DNA of 64,000 bases, taken from contig NZ_JALDAY010000019.1 in the NCBI RefSeq assembly GCF_022698165.1, positions 162,594 to 226,593 of the forward strand, in the 5' to 3' direction. Below, piece by piece: positions 40,912 through 50,100 of the stretch (its first letter is position 1; every line of letters starts with the position of its first letter). The notes under the pieces are model-generated. The model had not been told where the DNA came from. It saw nothing but the letters and a program-made list of their open reading frames with translations, and made no database searches. The stretch is from Streptomyces cylindrosporus (GTDB lineage: Bacteria > Actinomycetota > Actinomycetes > Streptomycetales > Streptomycetaceae). The position numbers and the translations under genes are program-made.

Positions 40912-42130
40912 GGGGCAGGTAATCGTCGGCGGGTGCGGGTGAGTTGTGGCTGGTCGCGCCCCGCGGCGGAGCCGCAAATCGATGCAGCCCCGCGCCCCTG
41001 ACGGGGCGCTGTCCCAGCGCCCGATTTAGATCTGTCCACAGATCCTCTACATCCTCCAAGCCCACCGACAGGCGCAGCAAGCGGTCGCTCACGCCCGCTC
41101 CCCGGCGGTCCGCCGGGTCCACTATGCGGTGGCTGATCGATGCCGGGTGCTGGATCAGGGTGTCCACGCTGCCCAGGCTCACCGCCGGGGTGATGAGGTC
41201 GACGTTCGCTATGACCTCGTGGGGGTCGCCGGCGACCTCGAAGGCGATCATCGCGCCGCCTATGCGTGGGTAGTGGACCCGGGTGATGCGCGGGTCCGCC
41301 GCCAGGCGGCGGGCCAGTTCCGCGGCGGTCGCCGAGGCCGCTCGGACGCGGACGGGGAGGGTGGACAGGCCGCGCAGGAGGAGGTAGCCGGCCAAGGGGT
41401 GGAGGACGGCGCCCGTCGCGAAGCGGATCTGGCGGAGGCGGGCGGCGAACTCCTCGTCGCAGGCCACCACTCCCGCCATCACGTCACCGTGGCCGCCGAG
41501 GTACTTGGTGGCGCTGTGCAGGATCAGCCGCGCGCCCTGTTCCGCGGGGCGCTGCAGCACCGGCGTCGCGAAGGTGTTGTCGGCCAGCAGCGGGACCGAG
41601 CCACAGGCGTGGGCCATGGCGCGCAGGTCGACCTCGGCGAGGGTCGGGTTGGCCGGGGACTCGACCATGACCAGGCCGGTGTCCGGGCGCAGGGCGTCCG
41701 TGACGCCGGCCGGGTCGGTCCAGGTGACCTCGGAGCCGAGCAGGCCGGCGGTCAGCAGATGGTCGCTGCAGCCGTACAGGGGGCGGACGGCGACCACGTG
41801 CCGCAGGCCCATCGAGGCCCGTACCAGAAGCACCGCGGTGAGCGCGGCCATGCCGCTCGCGAAGGCGACCGCGGAGTCGGTGCCCTCCAGGCGGGCGAGG
41901 GCGGTCTCGAAGCGGGCGACCGTCGGGTTGCCCAGGCGGCCGTAGACGGGCGGGCCCTCCGGCTCGGCCCCGGTCGCGGCGAAGGCGTCGATGCGGGCGG
42001 CTTCGCCGCGGCTGTCGTACGAGGGGTAGGTGGTCGACAGGTCGATGGGCGGCGCGTGCAGTCCCTGGCGGGCGAGGTCGTCGCGGCCGGCGTGCACGGC
42101 CTCCGTGGCCAGCGCTCTCGTGGAGTCCAT
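40889..42130 (-). CDS. Cys/Met-metabolism PLP enzyme (cystathionine gamma-lyase type) with repeat-derived tail
   Basis: A 413-residue fold-type I PLP enzyme of the trans-sulfuration family. Motifs: TTYPSYDSRGEAARIDAF near 35, YGRLGNPTVARFETALARLEG, DNTFATPVLQRP and the Schiff-base lysine K209 in SATKYLGGHGDVMAG, then DLTRLSVGLEDVEDLWTDL-like end. It should catalyse a gamma- or beta-elimination or replacement on sulfur amino acids; the exact reaction is open. The normal fold ends near residue 374. The remaining about 40 residues (RGAGLHRFAAPPRGATSH...) are encoded by a dispersed double-hairpin repeat. It is divergent from an Lrp gene, its probable regulator. Confidence 0.88.
   Translation of the reverse strand: MDSTRALATEAVHAGRDDLARQGLHAPPIDLSTTYPSYDSRGEAARIDAFAATGAEPEGPPVYGRLGNPTVARFETALARLEGTDSAVAFASGMAALTAVLLVRASMGLRHVVAVRPLYGCSDHLLTAGLLGSEVTWTDPAGVTDALRPDTGLVMVESPANPTLAEVDLRAMAHACGSVPLLADNTFATPVLQRPAEQGARLILHSATKYLGGHGDVMAGVVACDEEFAARLRQIRFATGAVLHPLAGYLLLRGLSTLPVRVRAASATAAELARRLAADPRITRVHYPRIGGAMIAFEVAGDPHEVIANVDLITPAVSLGSVDTLIQHPASISHRIVDPADRRGAGVSDRLLRLSVGLEDVEDLWTDLNRALGQRPVRGAGLHRFAAPPRGATSHNSPAPADDYLPPTALRRS
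40946..41010 (+). repeat. Dispersed double-hairpin repeat, copy A
   Basis: A 65-bp element starting GTGGCTGGTCGCGCC and ending GGGGCGCT. It contains two hairpins (GCGGC-GGA-GCCGC and GCGCCCC-TGAC-GGGGCGC). Copy B at 49100-49163 shares about 90 percent of its bases in the same orientation. It encodes the C-terminal tail of the PLP enzyme on the opposite strand. Confidence 0.85.
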
Positions 42131-42190
42131 GGAGGGAAGGGTGAACAAGGACCGGAATGATTGGGTTCAGGGCCGTGTTACGTTCGGCGC

Positions 42191-42682
42191 ATGGGTGAAT
42201 CCGTCGTACTGGATCCGGTGGATCTGCATCTGCTGCGGCTGCTGCAGAACGACGCCCGGACCACCTACCGGGACCTCGCCGCGCAGGTCGGGGTCGCGGC
42301 GTCGACCTGTCTGGACCGGGTGACCCGGCTGCGCCGGGCGGGTGTGATCCTCGGGCATCAGCTGCGGCTGGATCCGGCCAAGCTCGGCCGGGGTCTGGAG
42401 GCCCTGCTGTCCGTGCAGGTCAGGCCGCACCGGCGGGAGCTGGTGGGGCCGTTCGTGGATCGGATCCGGGCGCTGCCGGAGTCCCGTACCGTCTTCCATC
42501 TCACCGGGCCGGACGACTACCTGGTCCATGTGGCGGTCGCGGACATGGCCGATCTTCAGCGGCTCGTGCTGGACGAGTTCACGGCGCGGCGCGAAGTGGC
42601 CCGCGTGGAGACCCGGTTGATCTTCCAGCAGTGGGACTGCGGGCCGCTGCTGCCGCCTACGCCCTCGGCTCAACCGGGGTGA
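42191..42682 (+). CDS. Lrp/AsnC-family transcriptional regulator
   Basis: A 163-residue regulator: an N-terminal HTH (VDLHLLRLLQNDARTTYRDLAAQVGVAASTCLDRVTRLRRAGVILGH) and a C-terminal RAM domain (ALLSVQVRPHRRELVGPFVDRIRALPESRTVFHLTGPDDYLVHVAVADMADLQRLVLDEF). The ATG was chosen because TTACGT (42178-42183) sits 7 nt upstream as a -10, implying a leaderless start; there is no Shine-Dalgarno. Divergent from the PLP C-S lyase, so it probably senses an amino acid and controls that gene. Confidence 0.88.
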   Translation: MGESVVLDPVDLHLLRLLQNDARTTYRDLAAQVGVAASTCLDRVTRLRRAGVILGHQLRLDPAKLGRGLEALLSVQVRPHRRELVGPFVDRIRALPESRTVFHLTGPDDYLVHVAVADMADLQRLVLDEFTARREVARVETRLIFQQWDCGPLLPPTPSAQPG

Positions 42683-42715
42683 CGTGCGGTGGATCCTCGT
42701 ATGAGGATGGACCGC

Positions 42716-44407
42716 ATGTCAGAGACCAAGAACCCGTTGCCCCGTGAGGTCGCCGACGCGTACGTCGACGAGCTCATCGCCCTCGACCCGGTGACCGGTA
42801 CCTACCTCGGTGTGAAGGAGAGTTCCAGCAGGCTGCCCGACCTGTCCCCGGCGGGCCAGGAGGCGCTGGCGGAGCTGGCGAGGGCGACCCTCGCGAGGCT
42901 CGACGAGGCCGAACGGCGGCCCGGGGCCGACAGTGACATCGAGCGCCGCTGCGGCCGGCTGCTGCGCGAGCGGCTCACCGCGGAACTCGCCGTGCACGAG
43001 GCGGACGAGGGCCTGCGCCGGGTCGGCAACATCGCCACGCCCGCGCACTCGGTGCGTGATGTGTTCACGGTGACGCCGAGCGAGACGGACGAGGACTGGG
43101 CGGCGATCGCCGAGCGGCTGCGCGCCGTGCCGGCCGCGTACGCGGGCTACCGCGAGTCCCTCGCGCTCGGCCTGGAGCGGGGGCTGTACGCGGCGCCGCG
43201 GCCCACCGCCACCTTCGTCGAGCAGTTGACCGAGTGGTCGGACACGGACGGCAAGGGCCGTGGCTGGTTCGAGGACTTCGCGTCGGCGGGGCCCGAGGCG
43301 CTGCGCGGCGAGCTCGACGAGGCGGCCCGCGCCGCGACCGCGTCCGTGGTCGAGCTGCGGGACTGGATGCGGGACGTGTACGCGCCGGCCGTCGAGGGCG
43401 CCCCGAACACGGTGGGCCGTGAGCGGTACGCGCGCTGGGCGCGCTACTTCAACGGCACCGACCTCGACCTCGACGAGGCGTACGCGTACGGCTGGTCCGA
43501 GTACCACCGCCTCCTCGGCGAGATGCGGCAGGAGGCGGAGAAGATCCTGCCCGGCGCCGAGACGCCGTGGGTGGCGCTCGCCCACCTCGACGAGCACGGC
43601 ACACGCGTCGAGGGTGTCGACGAGGTCCGGGAGTGGCTGCAGGGCCTGATGGACCAGGCGATCGAGAAGTTGGACGGCACGCACTTCGAACTCGCCGAGC
43701 GGGTGCGGAGGGTGGAGTCCCGCATCGCGCCGCCCGGCGGTGCGGCGGCCCCGTACTACACCGGCCCGTCGGAGGACTTCTCGCGTCCCGGCCGCACCTG
43801 GCTGCCGACGATGGGCCAGACCAGTTTCGTGGTCTACGACCTCGTCTCGACCTGGTACCACGAGGGCGTGCCAGGGCATCACCTGCAACTCGCGCAGTGG
43901 GCGCACGTCGCCGACAGCCTCTCCCGCTACCAGGCCTCCATCGGTATGGTCAGCGCCAACGTCGAGGGCTGGGCGCTGTACGCGGAGCGGCTGATGGACG
44001 AGCTCGGCTTCCTCACGGACGCGGAGCAGCGGCTCGGCTATCTCGACGCGCAGATGATGCGGGCCGCGCGGGTCATCGTCGACATCGGCATGCACCTGGA
44101 GCTGGAGATCCCGGCCGACTCGCCCTTCCACCCGGGCGAGCGCTGGACGCCGGAGCTGGCGCAGGAGTTCTTCGGGTCGCACAGCAGCCGGCCGGCGGAC
44201 TTCGTGGAGAGCGAGCTGACCCGGTATCTGACCATCCCCGGGCAGGCGATCGGCTACAAGCTGGGCGAGCGGGCCTGGCTGCTGGGCCGGGCGAAGGCGC
44301 GCGAGGCGCACGGCGACGCCTTCGACCTCAAGGCCTGGCACATGGCCGCGCTCTCGCAGGGCTCGCTGGGCCTGGACGACCTGGTGGACGAGCTCTCGCA
44401 GCTCTGA
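42716..44407 (+). CDS. DUF885 family protein (M32-like metallohydrolase fold)
   Basis: A 563-residue protein of the DUF885 family, which shares its fold with M2/M32-type helical metallopeptidases. The metal-binding motif is YHEGVPGHHLQ (H382-E383, H387/H388), with a downstream EGWALYAERL segment (third ligand Glu). Start ATG 42716 has GAGGATGG at 42703-42710. It is likely a cytosolic enzyme acting on small peptides or amides, but no member has a firm substrate here. A minisatellite begins at its stop codon. Confidence 0.82.
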   Translation: MSETKNPLPREVADAYVDELIALDPVTGTYLGVKESSSRLPDLSPAGQEALAELARATLARLDEAERRPGADSDIERRCGRLLRERLTAELAVHEADEGLRRVGNIATPAHSVRDVFTVTPSETDEDWAAIAERLRAVPAAYAGYRESLALGLERGLYAAPRPTATFVEQLTEWSDTDGKGRGWFEDFASAGPEALRGELDEAARAATASVVELRDWMRDVYAPAVEGAPNTVGRERYARWARYFNGTDLDLDEAYAYGWSEYHRLLGEMRQEAEKILPGAETPWVALAHLDEHGTRVEGVDEVREWLQGLMDQAIEKLDGTHFELAERVRRVESRIAPPGGAAAPYYTGPSEDFSRPGRTWLPTMGQTSFVVYDLVSTWYHEGVPGHHLQLAQWAHVADSLSRYQASIGMVSANVEGWALYAERLMDELGFLTDAEQRLGYLDAQMMRAARVIVDIGMHLELEIPADSPFHPGERWTPELAQEFFGSHSSRPADFVESELTRYLTIPGQAIGYKLGERAWLLGRAKAREAHGDAFDLKAWHMAALSQGSLGLDDLVDELSQL

Positions 44408-44583
44408 CGGCCGCTCCGGCTCCGATCACCGAGCCGCTCCGACGGCCGCTCCGGCTCCGATCACCGAGCCGCTCCGACGGCCGCGCCGGCGCTGATCACC
44501 CAGCCCGCTCCAACGGCCGCCCCGGCGCTGATCACCCAGCCCGCTCCGACGGCCGCCCCGGCGCTGATCACCCAGCCCGCTCT
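44406..44583 (+). repeat. Minisatellite, 35-36 bp unit, five copies
   Basis: Five head-to-tail units (44406-44440, 44441-44475, 44476-44511, 44512-44547, 44548-44583) start GACGGCCGC and contain TGATCAC or CGATCAC. Units 1-2 are one type (35 bp), units 3-5 another (36 bp). The array begins at the stop codon of the DUF885 gene and ends before the SDR gene. No convincing protein is encoded. Confidence 0.85.
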
Positions 44584-44603
44584 GATCGGCGCCCCGGCCG
44601 TGG

Positions 44604-45449
44604 TCAACGCCGGAATCCGCCCTCGGAGTTGACGACCTCGCCGGTGATCCAGTCCGCCTCGTCCGTGGCCAGCCACGCGATGAGGCGGGCCGGGTCGTCG
44701 GGCATGCCCCAGCGGCCGGCGGGGAAGCGGGCGGCGACGGCCTCGTAGGTCTCGCCGGTCGCGTAATCCGTGTCCACGGGGCCGGGGTTGACGGTGTTCA
44801 CGGTGATCGCGTGCTCGGCGAGCGTGGTGGCCAGGGAGCGGGTGATCGAGGCGAGGGCGCCCTTCTGGAGGGCGTAGGCGATCTCGCCCGGCATGCCGCC
44901 CGCGATGTCCTGGCCGGAGGTCATCATCACGACGCGTCCGCCGGGGGTGCGCGGCGGAAGTCCGGCGCGATGGCGGGCGTACGCCTGCACGAGCAGCAGT
45001 ACCGACCGTGTGTCGACCGCCCAGTGCGCGTCGAGCATCGCCGCGTCGATCGTGTCCAGGTCGCCGTCGCTGCCGCTGAGGGCGTGGTTGGCGACGAGGA
45101 TGTCGAGCCGGCCGCCGAGCGCGGTCGCGGCGGTGGTGATCAGTTCGGCGGGCGCCGACGGTTCGGAGAGGTCGCCGGGTCCGGCGAGGACACGCGCCTC
45201 GGGATCACCAACTGCCGCTAGCACGGAGGCGGTTACGTCCTCGGGCCGGTCGGCCCCCCAGGGCATGGCGGAATCGTGCGGCACATGGTGGTGCAGGTAG
45301 ACGCTCGCGCCGTACGCGGCCAGCCGACGGGCGACGGCGTGTCCGATGCCGGCGCGTCTGCTCGCTCCGGTGACGAGGGCGGTACGGCCGCGCAGCGGCA
45401 GGAGGTCACGGCGCAGGTCTTCGGGGGCGGGGTGCGGAAGTCGGGGCAC
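44604..45449 (-). CDS. SDR family oxidoreductase
   Basis: A 281-residue short-chain dehydrogenase/reductase. Nucleotide motif TGASRRAGIGHAVARRLAAYGA, NANH-like segment LVANHALSG, catalytic MMTSGQ (Ser) and YALQK (Tyr-Lys), then NTVNPGPVDTDY. The C-terminus ends GEVVNSEGGFRR, typical of the 3-ketoacyl-ACP reductase-like group. GTG start. The substrate is unknown. Confidence 0.88.
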   Translation of the reverse strand: MPRLPHPAPEDLRRDLLPLRGRTALVTGASRRAGIGHAVARRLAAYGASVYLHHHVPHDSAMPWGADRPEDVTASVLAAVGDPEARVLAGPGDLSEPSAPAELITTAATALGGRLDILVANHALSGSDGDLDTIDAAMLDAHWAVDTRSVLLLVQAYARHRAGLPPRTPGGRVVMMTSGQDIAGGMPGEIAYALQKGALASITRSLATTLAEHAITVNTVNPGPVDTDYATGETYEAVAARFPAGRWGMPDDPARLIAWLATDEADWITGEVVNSEGGFRR

Positions 45450-45512
45450 GGACGACCATGATGGTCACGGCACCGACGGGACGCACGTGAATATCGGGGC
45501 GGGGCGGAGTGG

Positions 45513-46025
45513 TCAGGGAAGGCGCCGCAGCTGTACGAGGCCGAGCCAAGTCTCCGGTCCCGGCTGGACGTTGGCCGCGCGGACCGTGTAACTCCCCGGC
45601 TCCAGGACGACCCGCAGGCTGTCGGTCCGCTCCGTGTCCGTGCCGGGCCAGGCGCAGTCGAACAGGACGACGTCGCCGGGCACCTGCCAGCGCACCTCCT
45701 CGCCCCAGTCGGCCGTGGCGAGGGCCTGTGGGACCTCGGCGAGGAGTTCGGCCTCGGAGTTCGCGGCACACCAGCGTACGAAGGTGCCGTGCTCCGGCAG
45801 ATAGGCCGTCGAGGCGGGTTCGTCGCCGAGGACCAGCGCGGCCGAGTCGCCGACCGGGAGCAGGCCGACGCAGCCGTCGACCTCGCAGGCGCGGTCGTAG
45901 TCGGAGGCGTTCTCCTCGCCGTCGGCCCCCGTCCAGAACGGCAGCACGGCTTCCGGCACCGCTATGAGCGGCCCGCCTCCCGACTCGACCCAGTCCAGAG
46001 CGCCGGGTTCCGCGTATCGCACCAT
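45513..46025 (-). CDS. Imm21 family immunity-like protein
   Basis: A 170-residue protein with the Imm21 pattern: MVRYAEPGALDWVESGGGPLIAVPE, YDRACEVDGCVGLLPVGDSAALVLGDEPASTAYLPEHGTFVRWCAANSEAELL, ending in strand-rich sequence (LVLEPGSYTVRAANVQPGPETWLGLVQLRRL). Members are named after immunity proteins of polymorphic toxin systems, but no toxin gene is adjacent here, so it is an orphan and may have another role. Confidence 0.72.
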   Translation of the reverse strand: MVRYAEPGALDWVESGGGPLIAVPEAVLPFWTGADGEENASDYDRACEVDGCVGLLPVGDSAALVLGDEPASTAYLPEHGTFVRWCAANSEAELLAEVPQALATADWGEEVRWQVPGDVVLFDCAWPGTDTERTDSLRVVLEPGSYTVRAANVQPGPETWLGLVQLRRLP

Positions 46026-46104
46026 GGCGCAGAACCGTACACGCACACACGGCTCACAGATTCGCCGTCCCCCAACCCTCCCCATGCGCTCACCGCTCTC
46101 TCCT

Positions 46105-46587
46105 TCAGCAGCCGCAGTCCTCGGCGTCCACGGGTGCCGTCAGCGGGTCGGCGTCGCGGCGGGTGCGGCCCTCCCAGGTCTCGTACTCGAAGCCCTCACG
46201 GGCCCAGTACTCGAAGCCGCCGAGCATCTCCTTGACCTGGTAGCCGAGTTCGGCGAGGGCGAGGGCGGCGCGGGTCGCCCCGTTGCAGCCGGGACCCCAG
46301 CAGTACGTGATGACCGGCACGGACCTGTCGAGGAGTTTCGCGGCCTGCTCGGGGATGAGCGCGGTCGGCAGGTGGATGGCGCCGGGGATGTGGCCCTGGT
46401 CCCAGGACTCGGTGGAGCGGGAGTCCAGGACGACGAAACCGGGGTCGCCGCCGGCCGCGAGCGCGGCGGCCACGTCGGACACGTCGGCGTGGAAGACCAG
46501 GCTCGCCCGGAAGTAGGCGGCCGCCTCGGCCGGGGCCGCCGGGGCGACGCGCAGGACGGGGTTCACGGCGGTGACGGTGCTGGTCAT
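46105..46587 (-). CDS. Rhodanese-like domain protein
   Basis: A 160-residue single rhodanese domain: FVVLDSRSTESWDQGHIPGAIHLP (CH2A-like motif) and the active-site loop ITYCWGPGCNGATRAALAL, where C-W-G-P-G-C provides the sulfur-carrying Cys. The C-terminal CGC may bind metal. Rhodaneses move sulfane sulfur between small molecules or proteins. It is divergent from an Lrp regulator. Confidence 0.85.
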   Translation of the reverse strand: MTSTVTAVNPVLRVAPAAPAEAAAYFRASLVFHADVSDVAAALAAGGDPGFVVLDSRSTESWDQGHIPGAIHLPTALIPEQAAKLLDRSVPVITYCWGPGCNGATRAALALAELGYQVKEMLGGFEYWAREGFEYETWEGRTRRDADPLTAPVDAEDCGC

Positions 46588-46657
46588 GTTCGGCCCTTTC
46601 GCGGCGTTCGCTGTCTGCTGTGCCGAGAAATCTACGGCCGTCGATCACCTCCTTGAA

Positions 46658-46700
46658 GGGGCGTTCCCCGGCCCTCACCTTGCTCTGCCGGGGATTCCCC
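46658..46700. promoter_or_regulatory. Two GGGG-N3/4-CCCC palindromes in rhodanese/Lrp intergenic region
   Basis: GGGGCGTTCCCC (46658-46669) and GGGGATTCCCC (46690-46700) are centred about 31-32 bp apart, near three helical turns. They lie between the divergent rhodanese and Lrp genes, just before the Lrp start. Confidence 0.4.
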
Positions 46701-46715
46701 TGCTATCCATCCGCC

Positions 46716-47162
46716 ATGACCGTGTTTTCCCCGGACGCCACCGACTGGCGCATTCTCGACGTCCTCCAGCGCGAGGGACGGGCCAGCTTCGCCGAGCTGG
46801 CGCGCGCCGTGGCCATGTCGCCGAGCGCGGTCACCGAGCGGGTGCGGCGGCTGGAGGAGGCGGGCGTGATCCAGGGTTACGCCGCCGTCGTGGACCCCGA
46901 GCGGCTGGGGCTGCCGATCCTCGCGTTCGTGCGGCTGCGCTATCCGAACGGCAACTACAAGCCGTTCCACGACCTGGTCGCGGTGACGCCGGAGATCCTG
47001 GAGGCGCACCACGTCACGGGCGACGACTGCTTCGTCATCAAGGTCGCCGCCCGCTCGATGCGCCACCTGGAGGAGGTCTCCGGAAAGATCGGCGCGCTCG
47101 GCTCGGTCACCACGAGCGTCGTGTACTCGTCACCACTGCCCCGGCGGCCCCTCGGTCACTGA
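46716..47162 (+). CDS. Lrp/AsnC-family transcriptional regulator
   Basis: A 148-residue Lrp protein: HTH at about 5-50 (ATDWRILDVLQREGRASFAELARAVAMSPSAVTERVRRLEEAGVIQGY) and a RAM domain at about 65-135 (PILAFVRLRYPNGNYKPFHDLVAVTPEILEAHHVTGDDCFVIKVAARSMRHLEE). It is divergent from a rhodanese gene, whose promoter region holds two palindromes. No Shine-Dalgarno is visible, so the transcript may be leaderless. Its 3' end overlaps the convergent sbcC stop by 7 bp. Confidence 0.85.
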   Translation: MTVFSPDATDWRILDVLQREGRASFAELARAVAMSPSAVTERVRRLEEAGVIQGYAAVVDPERLGLPILAFVRLRYPNGNYKPFHDLVAVTPEILEAHHVTGDDCFVIKVAARSMRHLEEVSGKIGALGSVTTSVVYSSPLPRRPLGH

Positions 47163-50100
47163 CCCCGCTGCCGGACCACCGACCCCGAACGGCCCTTCAC
47201 GACCTCCAGCTGGGCGTGGATGCGTCGGCGCAGATCGGCGACATGGCTGACGATGCCGACGCTGCGGTCGCGTTCGCGCAGCGAGTCGAGCACGTCCAGG
47301 ACCTCGTCGAGGGTCTGGTCGTCGAGGCTGCCGAAGCCCTCGTCGATGAAGAGCGTGTCGAGCCGGACGCCGCCCGCCTCGTCGGTGACGACGTCCGCGA
47401 GGCCGAGGGCGAGCGCGAGGGAGGCGAAGAAGGTCTCCCCGCCGGACAGCGTGGCCGTGTCCCGCTCTCGTCCGGTCCACGCGTCGACGACGTGCAGCCC
47501 GAGACCGCTGCGGCCGCGGCCGGCCCGGTCGTCGGAGTGGACGAGGGTGTACCGGCCGGAGGACATGCGCTGCAGGCGTACGGTCGCGGCGGCGGCGACC
47601 TGTTCCAGGCGGGCGGCCAGGACGTACGACTCCAGCCGCATCTTGCGTTCGTTCTCGGCCGAGGTGCCCGCGGTGAGGGAGGCCAGCCGGGCCACGCCGT
47701 CGTACTCCTCGCGCAGCGGGGCGAGTCGGCGTACGCCTGCCGCCGAGCGCGCGGAGAGGCGGTCGAGTTCGGTGCAGCGGCGGGCCGCCGCGTCGCGCGC
47801 GGAGGCCGCGTCGCGCACCCGCTGGGCCGCGCGGGTGGCGCGCTGCTCGGCGCCGGCGAGGTCGGCGGACGGCCGCTGGGCGGCGGCCGCGGTGTCCGGC
47901 TCGGCAAGCACCGCTCGTACGGCGGCTTCCTCGGACTGCCAGGCGTCCAGGCGCCGTTGGAGGTCACGGTGGGCGGCGTCGTCGAGGCGGGCGGCGGCCG
48001 CGGCCCCCGGGGTGTCGAAGCCGGCCCGGAACGCGGCGTCGGCGAGCCGGGAGTCCGCGTCCTTGAGTCGCTGGGCGGTGTCCTCGGCGGCGCGCGCGGC
48101 GTCGACGGCGTCGGTGAGCAGCGCGACCCTCCGCTCCAGCTGGGCGGCCCGCGCGGCGACGCTCTCGGCACTCCCCCGCGCCTCGGCCAACTCCCCTTCC
48201 AGAGTGGCCCGTTCACGCTCCAGCGCGTCCCGGCGGGCGATCCGCGAGGCGCCGCGCACGGCGGCCTCCTGCTGGGCGGCGACGCGCCGCTCGCGCTCCT
48301 CCTCGGCCTGCCGCAGGCGTTCGCTCGCGGTGTGCAGCACGGCGGCGCCGTTCCGCGCCTCCTCGTACCGCCGCTCCAACTCCTCGGCCTCGACGGCGAG
48401 TTGCTCGGTGGACGTGTCACCTGCCTCGCCTTCGGCGGCGGCCAGCGCTCGTTGTACGAGGCTGAGGTGCCGCTCGGCCTCGGCGCGGCGTTCGTCGGCC
48501 TGCTGGGAGGCGGCGAGGGCGCGCTCCTCGGTCTCGCGGTCGACGTGCCCGGCGTCCTTGCGGGCGGGTGCCGGGTGTTCGACGGCGCCGCAGACCGCGC
48601 ACGGGTCGCCGTCCTTGAGCTGGGCGGCCAGTTCGGCGGCGATGCCGTTGAGGCGCTGCTCCTTGACGTCCAGCCACTCGGCGCGGGCCTTCAGGGCGTG
48701 CTCGGTGGCGGCGGTCACCTGGCGCTGGGCGGCGTCGGTGTCGCGGGCGAGCTGGTCGCGCTGGCGGGCGGCGGCGAGGCGTTTGCGGGCGGGGTCGCGC
48801 TGTACGGCCAGCTGTTCGGCGCGGGTGGCTGCGGCCTGGGCCGACTCCACGGCGCCTTGTAGGGCGGTGCGGGTCTCGTCCCAACCCTCCAGCCAGGTCT
48901 CGGCTTCTTGTCGGACGTCCTCGTCGGCGCGTTCCTGGCGGTCCAGGTCGGCGCGTTCGTCGGCCAGTTCGGTCAGGCGCTGCTCGGCTCTGCGGGCCGA
49001 CTCCAGGGTGCCGAGTTCTTCGGCGGTACGGCGGGCTTTGATGGCCAAGTGTTCTGCGGGGAGCGCTGAGATGGGTTGTGTGTCGTCTGTAGCGCCGTCG
49101 TGGCTGGTCGCGCCACGCGGCGGAGCCGCAAATTGATACAGCCCCGCGCCCCTTTGGGGCGCTTCAGCGAAGGTCTCTCTAAGAAGTGCACGTGCGTGCT
49201 CCTCCGCCTGAGCCGCCTCGCGATGCTCGGCTTCCGCCGACTCCCGCAGGTCCAGCGCCGGTGCCACCGTCTCCGCCTTGCGCGCCCTCTCCATCCGGGC
49301 CAACGCCTCGTGGTAGCGGTCGGCTCGCTCCTCCAGCAGTCGCGCCCGGTCCTGCGCCTCGGTGAATCTGCGCTGCAAACGGGCCAGTTCGCGTACGTCG
49401 TCCAAGTCGCGGTCGGCGGCAGCCTGCGCGGATTCCGCTGACGTGAGGCGGATGTGGGCGATCGTGAGCTGTTCGCGTGCCGTGCTGCGGGCCACCGCGG
49501 CCGCCCCCAGGATGGCCTCCGCCAGTCCCGGCTCCCCCGGCGACAGTTCGGGCAGTTCCATCGCTCCGCCCGCCGCCTGCTGCATGCGGTGTGCGTCGGC
49601 CAGCAGTTCGGCGTCGCCCTCGCGCACCTGTGCCTCCGCGGCCCGGCGGCGCTCGGCGAGCCGCTTCTCGACCTCGGCGAAACGGTGCGTGTCGAAGAGC
49701 CGGCCGAGGAGCTTGCCGCGCGCCTCCGCGTCGGCACGCAGGAACCGCGCGAAGTCGCCCTGGGGCAACAGCACGACCTGGCAGAACTGCTCCCGGCTCA
49801 TGCCGAGCAGCTGGGTGATCTCCTCGCCGATCTCCTGGTGGGAGCGGCTGAGGTCCTTCCAGGCCGCGGTCGTGGCGTCGTACTCGCGCAGCCAGCTCTG
49901 TGCCTTCTCGACGGTGGTCCCGGAGCCCTTCTTCTTGGGCCGCTCCCACGGCGGCTGCCGGGTGATCTCCAACCTCCGCCCCGCGACGGTCAGTTCGAGG
50001 GTCACCTCGGTGCGGGTGCCGGGCGGCGCGTGGTCGCTGCGCAGGGTGAGGCCCTGGCCGCTCTGGCGGGCGCCCGGGACGGTGCCGTACAGGGCGTAGC

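Noticed and set aside
44406..44583. CRISPR-like array
   Set aside because: The units are contiguous without unique spacers, so this is a minisatellite.
46026..46104. A toxin gene to match the Imm21 protein
   Set aside because: The neighbouring genes are rhodanese and SDR proteins; no toxin-like frame is present.
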